This document shows positions 5,890-9,777 of a stretch of 9,777 nucleotides of DNA, one piece after another. Origin of the DNA: Xanthobacteraceae bacterium (GTDB lineage Bacteria > Pseudomonadota > Alphaproteobacteria > Rhizobiales > Xanthobacteraceae); NCBI GenBank assembly GCA_030648135.1, contig JAUSIF010000057.1, forward strand, positions 1 to 9,777. Reading direction: 5' to 3'. How positions within the stretch are numbered: the stretch's first letter is position 1; every line of letters begins with the position of its first letter. Made by a program: the position numbers and the translations under genes. The notes below the pieces were generated by a model that ran no database searches, was not told where the DNA came from, and was given only the letters and a program-made list of their open reading frames with translations.

Positions 5890-5918
5890 ATTATACGCCC
5901 TTACCGGGCAGGTGTCGA
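5890..5918 (-). promoter_or_regulatory. Near-consensus sigma70 promoter for the zinc-ribbon gene
   Basis: On the minus strand, TCGACA (5918-5913) is followed after 17 bases by a perfect TATAAT (5895-5890), so 11 of 12 consensus positions match. Transcription would start near 5883, giving a ~110-base leader before the ATG at 5772. The spacer contains an inverted repeat, GCCC-GGTAA-GGGC, between the two promoter elements, a typical place for a repressor operator. The rest of the 5773-6092 gap holds no convincing coding region. GGACA/TGTCC around CCT at 6001-6013 is another small palindrome, on the transglycosylase side. Confidence 0.65.
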
Positions 5919-6013
5919 TGGAAATGTCGGGCAGTGTGGATAAAAAGTCGCCCGATCGCTCACCGGCTCGCCAAATCAGGACGGCTGGAGATTAAATTTT
6001 GGACACCTTGTCC

Positions 6014-6162
6014 GTTCCGAAAACCTCAACCAAATCCGGGAGACGAGGTTTCCGGAAGGAACAGGCTCGCGGTGGTATAAACTGCAATTCCGATGCTCCG
6101 TCATCTTTCCGTGCTGACACTCGCGATCGCGCTTGGGATTCTTCCCGGCCGCGCTGCCGCCG
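6014..6162 (+). repeat. Intact-gene copy of the transglycosylase leader/signal-peptide repeat
   Basis: This is the counterpart of 4107-4252, in direct orientation and about 1.9 kb apart. TATAAA at 6076-6081 is kept in both copies, but the 11 bases between it and the ATG here are 5 in the other copy. No good Shine-Dalgarno sequence lies within the usual distance of ATG 6093; GGAAGGAA at 6054-6061 is too far upstream. TATAAA could be a -10 element giving a very short leader, but no clear -35 was found. Confidence 0.65.
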
Positions 6163-7298
6163 AAGGTAGTTCACGGCCGGACAAGCCGAATTTCAATTTC
6201 TTTCTGCAAGCGCTTTGGCCGGAGGCCGAGGCCCGCGGGATCGCGCGCGCCACCTTCGATGCCGCCTTCGCCGGTCTTGTTCCGGATGCGCGCGTGATTT
6301 CGGCGACGCGCGGCCAGCCGGAATACGGCAAACCAATCGGCGCCTACATCAATTCCGTCGCGTCGCAGGCGCGCATCGAGGCGGGCATCCGCAAAGCCTC
6401 GCAATGGGCTGAGGCGCTCGCCGCAGTCGAACAGAAATTCGGCGTCGATCGCTGGATCATTTTAAGCATTTGGGGAATCGAAACGTCCTACGGCGGCGAC
6501 AAAGACCGTTGGGACGTCATCCGCTCGCTCGCGACCCTGGCAAAGGCGCGCTACCGCGAGCCTTATTTTCGCAACGAGCTTCTGGCCGCGCTCGTGATCC
6601 TGCAACAGGGCCACATTTCCCGCGACCGGATGCTGGGATCCTGGGCCGGGGCCATGGGCCAGCCGCAATTCATGCCCTCGAGCTTCATGGACTATGCGGT
6701 GGATTTCTCGGGCGACGGGCGGCGCGACATCTGGACCAACGTGCCCGACGTGCTCGCTTCGATGGCCAATTATTTTCGCCAACAGGGCTGGAGGCCCGGA
6801 TCGGCCTGGGGTTTCGAAGTCGCCGTGCCGAAGGACTTCGACTACCGAAGCAGCCGCGCTTCGTTCCAGGACTGGGCCAAACTTGGCGTCCGGCGCGCCG
6901 ATGGCGGGGCGTTGCCTGACACCGGCGATGCGATTCTGTTTTTTCCGAGCGGCGCGTCCGGACCCGCTTTCCTGGTGACCGAGAATTTCGTGGTCATCAA
7001 GCGCTACAACAACTCGGATGCATACGCTTTGGCGGTGGCGCAGCTCGCCGATCGCATGCGCGGGCTAAGCCCCATTCGCGCCGCCTGGCCGCGCGACGAT
7101 CGCCAGCTGTCGCGCGAGCAGCGCATCGCCCTGCAACGCAAACTGGCGGAACTTGGCTATCACGTCCGAGATTTCGACGGCCGCATCGACTTCGATCTCA
7201 GGGATTCGATCCGCGACGTGCAGGTGAAGTTCGGGATGCTTGCCGATGGTCACCCTACCACGGCCCTCATGGATCGCCTCGGCGCGCGCACGCGGTAA
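6093..7298 (+). CDS. Lytic murein transglycosylase, MltB-like (family 3)
   Basis: A periplasmic enzyme of 401 aa that would cleave the MurNAc-GlcNAc bond of peptidoglycan with formation of 1,6-anhydroMurNAc. A signal peptide (1-23) has a short basic start, a Leu/Ala core and an AAA cleavage site before Glu24. There is no lipobox Cys, so it is probably soluble, unlike E. coli MltB. The catalytic domain (about 33-330) carries WGIETSYG with the predicted catalytic Glu130, AGAMGQPQFMPSSF (186-198), YAVDFSGDG (201-209) and NYFRQQGW (226-233), all typical of family 3. Residues about 337-397 form a C-terminal peptidoglycan-binding domain (REQRIALQRKLAELGYHVRD, then FDGRID). The ATG at 6093 is fixed by the signal peptide. 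The leader and first ~23 codons are duplicated at 4107-4252. The cfa gene follows after 211 bases with its own regulatory sites. Confidence 0.94.
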   Translation: MLRHLSVLTLAIALGILPGRAAAEGSSRPDKPNFNFFLQALWPEAEARGIARATFDAAFAGLVPDARVISATRGQPEYGKPIGAYINSVASQARIEAGIRKASQWAEALAAVEQKFGVDRWIILSIWGIETSYGGDKDRWDVIRSLATLAKARYREPYFRNELLAALVILQQGHISRDRMLGSWAGAMGQPQFMPSSFMDYAVDFSGDGRRDIWTNVPDVLASMANYFRQQGWRPGSAWGFEVAVPKDFDYRSSRASFQDWAKLGVRRADGGALPDTGDAILFFPSGASGPAFLVTENFVVIKRYNNSDAYALAVAQLADRMRGLSPIRAAWPRDDRQLSREQRIALQRKLAELGYHVRDFDGRIDFDLRDSIRDVQVKFGMLADGHPTTALMDRLGARTR

Positions 7299-7408
7299 TC
7301 GATGACGGCAATTTCCGCCGGCGCCCGCGCCCGCTTCCCTTTTGTTACGAAGCAAAATGGAACCTTCCGCCCCGCTTGCGGCTTATCGATTGCCCTCCGG
7401 CCGGAGAT

Positions 7409-7422
7409 TTGACTAAGATCAA
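7409..7422 (+). promoter_or_regulatory. FNR/FixK-type box upstream of cfa
   Basis: TTGAC-TAAG-ATCAA matches the FNR-family palindrome TTGAT-N4-ATCAA at 9 of 10 positions, and matches TTGA-N6-TCAA exactly. Its centre lies ~94 bases before the cfa ATG. A 12-base perfect palindrome, CTCCGGCCGGAG (7395-7406), ends two bases before it. FnrL/FixK proteins of alphaproteobacteria activate or repress genes when oxygen is low, so the cfa gene may be oxygen-regulated. The rest of the 7299-7509 gap shows no gene; TTTTG/CAAAA near 7340-7357 is a weak inverted repeat. Confidence 0.55.
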
Positions 7423-7483
7423 GGCCCTGGGCGGCGGATGGTGACAGGCTGTCCACTGGGAAGTCCGAACAGGGGGGAGGCAC

Positions 7484-7511
7484 GAGGCGTAAGGCTTGAG
7501 GCGTAAGTCAT
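7484..7511 (+). repeat. Heptamer repeat running into the cfa start codon
   Basis: Four consecutive 7-base units, GAGGCGT, AAGGCTT, GAGGCGT and AAGTCAT, follow a RAGGCKT pattern that decays in the last unit. The last unit contains the first two bases of the ATG at 7510. The only purine-rich candidate for a cfa ribosome-binding site (GAGG at 7498-7501) lies inside the repeat, so changes in unit number would alter the translation-initiation region. Confidence 0.6.
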
Positions 7512-8769
7512 GGACCGCTGGCTGCAGCGGACACTCGCAAAACTGGTCCGGCACGGGACCCTCAAAGTCTCGACCGGCCCGGGGCGGCGATTTACGGTCG
7601 GCGACGGTAGCGGCACACCCATAGAGATTTCCTTCGCCAGCCGCTGGACCCTCCTCTCCATCCTGCTCAATCCCGAGCTCAAGCTCGGCGAAGCCTATAT
7701 GGACGGGAGCTTCCGGATCGAGCGCGGCTCGCTCGCCGATTTCCTCGATCTGGTGCTGTCGCAGAACCCGCCCACCCCGCCGCTCTCCTTCGCCATGCTG
7801 ACCGCGGCCTGGCGTTTTGTCGTCCGCCGCGTCGCCCAGTTCAATCCGCGCATCCGCGCCCGCCATAACGTCCACCACCATTACGACCTCGACGGCCGGC
7901 TCTATGCGCTGTTTCTCGATGCCGACCGGCAATATTCTTGCGCCTATTTCGAACATCCGGACGAGAGCCTCGACGACGCCCAGATCGCCAAGAAACGCCA
8001 CCTCGCCGCCAAGCTCCTGCTGAACCGGCCCGGGCTCAACGTGCTCGACATCGGCTCGGGCTGGGGCGGGCTCAGCCTCTATCTCGCCGACGTCGCCCGT
8101 GCCCACGTCACCGGCATCACCCTGTCCGAGGAGCAGGTCGGCGCCGCCCGCGCGCATGCGGCCGAGCGCCGGCTCGATTCCCGCCTCGATTTCCGCCTCG
8201 AGGACTATCGCGACACCGAGGGCGAATTCGACCGCATCGTCTCGGTCGGCATGTTCGAGCACGTCGGCCGCGGACACTACGAGCGGTATTTCCGCAAGCT
8301 CCGCAAGCTACTGGCTGTGGATGGAGTGGCGGTGCTGCATTCGATCGGCCGTTCCACCCCGCCCACTTCCACCAGCTCCTGGATCGCCAAATACATCTTC
8401 CCGGGCGGCTATATCCCGGCGCTCTCCGAGGTGCTGCCGGCGATCCAGCATTCGGGGCTCGTCGTCACCGACATCGAGATCTTGCGGCTGCACTATGCCG
8501 ATACCCTCAAAATCTGGCGTGCGCGCCTGCTCGCCCGCCGCGAGGAGGTGGAGCGGCTCTATGACCAGCGCTTCTACCGCATGTGGGAGTTCTATCTCGC
8601 CTCCTCCGAGATGTCGTTCCGCCACCGCGGGCTGATGGTATTCCAGATCCAGCTCGCCCGCCGCCAGGACGCGGTGCCGCTCACCCGCGACTATATGGTT
8701 CCGGCCGAGGAGCGCCTGCGGCTGGCCGAGTACGGCTCGCGCCCGCCGTTCCGTCTCGCCGGCGAATAA
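7510..8769 (+). CDS. cfa: Cyclopropane-fatty-acyl-phospholipid synthase
   Basis: A membrane-associated S-adenosylmethionine-dependent enzyme of 419 aa that adds a methylene bridge to unsaturated acyl chains of phospholipids. It makes cyclopropane fatty acids that stiffen membranes under acid, desiccation or stationary-phase stress. The N-terminal lipid-binding domain (about 1-110) contains GEAYMDGSF (60-67). The catalytic domain begins near HYDLDGRLYALFLD (124-137). YSCAYF includes Cys144, which aligns with the active-site Cys of E. coli Cfa. The SAM motif is VLDIGSGWGGLSLYLA (178-193). MFEHVG holds Glu250, VLHSIG holds His277, and Tyr329 (HYADTLKIW) is the likely last bicarbonate-site residue. 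YIFPGGYIP and FYLASSEMSFRHRG complete the family pattern. Mycolate-type methyltransferases are close relatives, but the Cys and bicarbonate-site set favours Cfa. It is preceded by an FNR-like box and a heptamer repeat. Confidence 0.93.
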   Translation: MDRWLQRTLAKLVRHGTLKVSTGPGRRFTVGDGSGTPIEISFASRWTLLSILLNPELKLGEAYMDGSFRIERGSLADFLDLVLSQNPPTPPLSFAMLTAAWRFVVRRVAQFNPRIRARHNVHHHYDLDGRLYALFLDADRQYSCAYFEHPDESLDDAQIAKKRHLAAKLLLNRPGLNVLDIGSGWGGLSLYLADVARAHVTGITLSEEQVGAARAHAAERRLDSRLDFRLEDYRDTEGEFDRIVSVGMFEHVGRGHYERYFRKLRKLLAVDGVAVLHSIGRSTPPTSTSSWIAKYIFPGGYIPALSEVLPAIQHSGLVVTDIEILRLHYADTLKIWRARLLARREEVERLYDQRFYRMWEFYLASSEMSFRHRGLMVFQIQLARRQDAVPLTRDYMVPAEERLRLAEYGSRPPFRLAGE

Positions 8770-8803
8770 ACTTCCGCGCGTCTCCATCTTGTCGTCATAG
8801 TCA

Positions 8804-8834
8804 AGATCGATTCTTCTTTCGTACAGATCGATTC
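8804..8834 (+). repeat. Direct repeats between cfa and dnaB
   Basis: AGATCGATTC occurs at 8804-8813 and 8825-8834, 21 bases apart start to start (two helical turns), so a protein could read both on the same face. A second pair, CTTGCGAGCG (8857-8866) and CTTGCGGGCG (8873-8882), lies closer to dnaB. No DnaA box was recognised. TTGACT at 8869-8874 could be a -35 element, but the -10 position 17 bases later reads TGCTGT, a poor match. Confidence 0.45.
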
Positions 8835-8879
8835 GAAATCATGTGAATAGCGTTGGCTTGCGAGCGAATTGACTTGCGG

Positions 8880-8908
8880 GCGCGCACCGCGTGCTGTCTG
8901 ATTTTTTT
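8880..8908 (+). terminator. GC hairpin followed by T7 tract upstream of dnaB
   Basis: GCGCGC (8880-8885) pairs with GCGTGC (8889-8894; one G-U) around ACC, and a run of seven T lies at 8902-8908. The seven-base gap between stem and T-run is longer than in a standard intrinsic terminator, so termination is uncertain. It lies 29 bases before dnaB, so it would act as an attenuator if transcription starts further upstream, or as the end of the cfa transcript. Confidence 0.3.
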
Positions 8909-8937
8909 GCTAGATCTCGGAAAGAAGCCTCGAAGCC

Positions 8938-9777
8938 ATGGCGCTGGAATCCGCACTGCGAAAACCACTGCCGGAGGCAAAGTCCGAGTACCGCCTGGCG
9001 CCGCACAATATCGAGGCCGAACAGGCGCTGTTGGGCGCGATCCTCGTCAACAACGAGGCGTTCTACCGGGTCTCCGATTTTCTCAAGCCGCGCCATTTCT
9101 TCGAGCCGATCCACCAGAACATCTACGAGGTGGTGGCGGGGCTCGTCCGCGCCGGCAAGGTGGCGACCCCGGTCACGCTCAAGACCTTCCTGCCGGATGC
9201 CGACATCGCCGGGCTGACGCCGCCGCAATATCTCGCGCGCTTGGCGGCGGAGGCGACCAGCGTCATCAATGCGCTCGACTACGGCCGCACCATCTATGAC
9301 CTGTCGACCCGACGCGACTTGATCCGCATCGGCGAGGATCTGGTCAACGAGGCCTATGACGCGCCGGTCGATTCAGCGCCGGCGAACCAGATCGAGGACG
9401 CCGAGAAGCGGCTCTACGAGATCGCCGAGACCGGCCGCTACGACGGCGGTTTTTTGCGTTTCTCCGACGCGCTCAAGGACGCGGTCGATCTCGCCAGCAA
9501 GGCCTACCAGCGCGACGGGCATCTGTCCGGCCTCGCCACCGGCCTGATCGATCTCGATCAGCTGATGGGCGGCCTGCAGCCGTCGGATCTCGTGATCCTC
9601 GCCGGCCGCCCCGGCATGGGCAAGACCGCGCTCGCCACCAACGTGGCCTACAACGTCGCGGTCGAATATCGCGGCAAGCCCAATCCCGACGGCGGCATCG
9701 AAACGGTCTCCGGCGGCATCATCGGCTTCTTCTCGCTGGAAATGTCGGCCGAGCAGCTCGCCACCCGCATCCTGTCG
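8938..9777 (+). CDS. dnaB: Replicative DNA helicase DnaB (N-terminal 280 codons, runs off window)
   Basis: The hexameric 5'-3' helicase that unwinds the chromosomal replication fork and recruits primase. The frame is open from ATG 8938 to the last base of the window (280 codons, no stop). The N-terminal DnaB domain (about 19-125) starts with YRLAPHNIEAEQALLGAILV and has FEPIHQNIYEVV. The linker region is around 130-190. The RecA-like helicase domain starts near 195 with LSGLATGLIDLDQLMGGLQP, the typical GLQPSDLVILAGRPGMGKT with Walker A (GRPGMGKT) at 223-230, and the catalytic-glutamate strand FFSLEMSAEQL near 264-274. About 200 residues, including Walker B and the C-terminal motifs, lie outside. 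The ATG at 8938 fits the family start; GGAAAG at 8919-8924 is a somewhat distant ribosome-binding site. In many alphaproteobacteria dnaB follows rplI closely; here 6 kb separates them. Confidence 0.95.
   Translation, partial: MALESALRKPLPEAKSEYRLAPHNIEAEQALLGAILVNNEAFYRVSDFLKPRHFFEPIHQNIYEVVAGLVRAGKVATPVTLKTFLPDADIAGLTPPQYLARLAAEATSVINALDYGRTIYDLSTRRDLIRIGEDLVNEAYDAPVDSAPANQIEDAEKRLYEIAETGRYDGGFLRFSDALKDAVDLASKAYQRDGHLSGLATGLIDLDQLMGGLQPSDLVILAGRPGMGKTALATNVAYNVAVEYRGKPNPDGGIETVSGGIIGFFSLEMSAEQLATRILS

Noticed and set aside
6076..6081. TATAAA twelve bases before the transglycosylase start as a leaderless promoter
   Set aside because: It is conserved in both copies, but no -35 element lies at the right distance, so it is mentioned only in the repeat entry and not claimed as a promoter.
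7345..8277. A 310-codon minus-strand frame opposite the transglycosylase-cfa gap and cfa
   Set aside because: It is antisense to a clear Cfa protein, with no recognisable domain and biased composition. The frame is a codon-bias shadow.

Overview
The window reads as a chromosomal segment of a high-GC alphaproteobacterium, most likely in the Rhizobiales (Bradyrhizobium/Xanthobacteraceae-like). The evidence is the order rpsF-rpsR-DUF2232 membrane protein-rplI followed further on by dnaB, the charged C-terminal tails on S6 and L9, and the strongly GC-rich third codon positions. This placement is inferred from gene order and protein style, not from a search.

Region 1 (1-2899) is a ribosomal-protein operon: a leader with a plausible promoter and a 9-bp stem-loop, rpsF, rpsR (ATGA overlap), three consecutive strong hairpins, a polytopic DUF2232 protein and rplI with a long charged tail. 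Region 2 (2900-4302) looks rearranged. Directly after the rplI stop lies a 152-bp, about 92% identical fragment of the MFS transporter gene found intact 2.3 kb downstream. Next comes an NAD-type beta-hydroxyacid dehydrogenase gene of lower GC. After it lies a diverged copy (about 83% over 70 bp) of the leader, start codon and signal-peptide region of the lytic transglycosylase gene found intact 1.9 kb downstream. This second fragment runs into a 39-codon chimeric ORF that ends in a TTGA overlap with the MFS gene. The dehydrogenase is thus bracketed by broken copies of the two genes that follow it.

Region 3 (4299-8769) holds the intact MFS transporter, a convergent minus-strand 77-aa zinc-ribbon-like protein with a His-rich tail and a near-consensus sigma70 promoter, an MltB-type lytic murein transglycosylase, and a cyclopropane-fatty-acyl-phospholipid synthase. 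The synthase is preceded by an FNR/FixK-type box and a heptamer repeat that runs into its start codon. Region 4 (8770-9777) is a regulatory-looking gap and the first 280 codons of the replicative helicase dnaB, which runs off the window.

Regions 1 and 4 are housekeeping (translation and replication). The genes between them mostly concern the cell envelope: cell-wall cleavage, membrane-lipid modification and export. I found no CRISPR array, transposase, integrase, rRNA, convincing tRNA or defence system. The most unusual features are the paired broken duplications around the dehydrogenase and the possible capture of a transglycosylase leader by the MFS gene.
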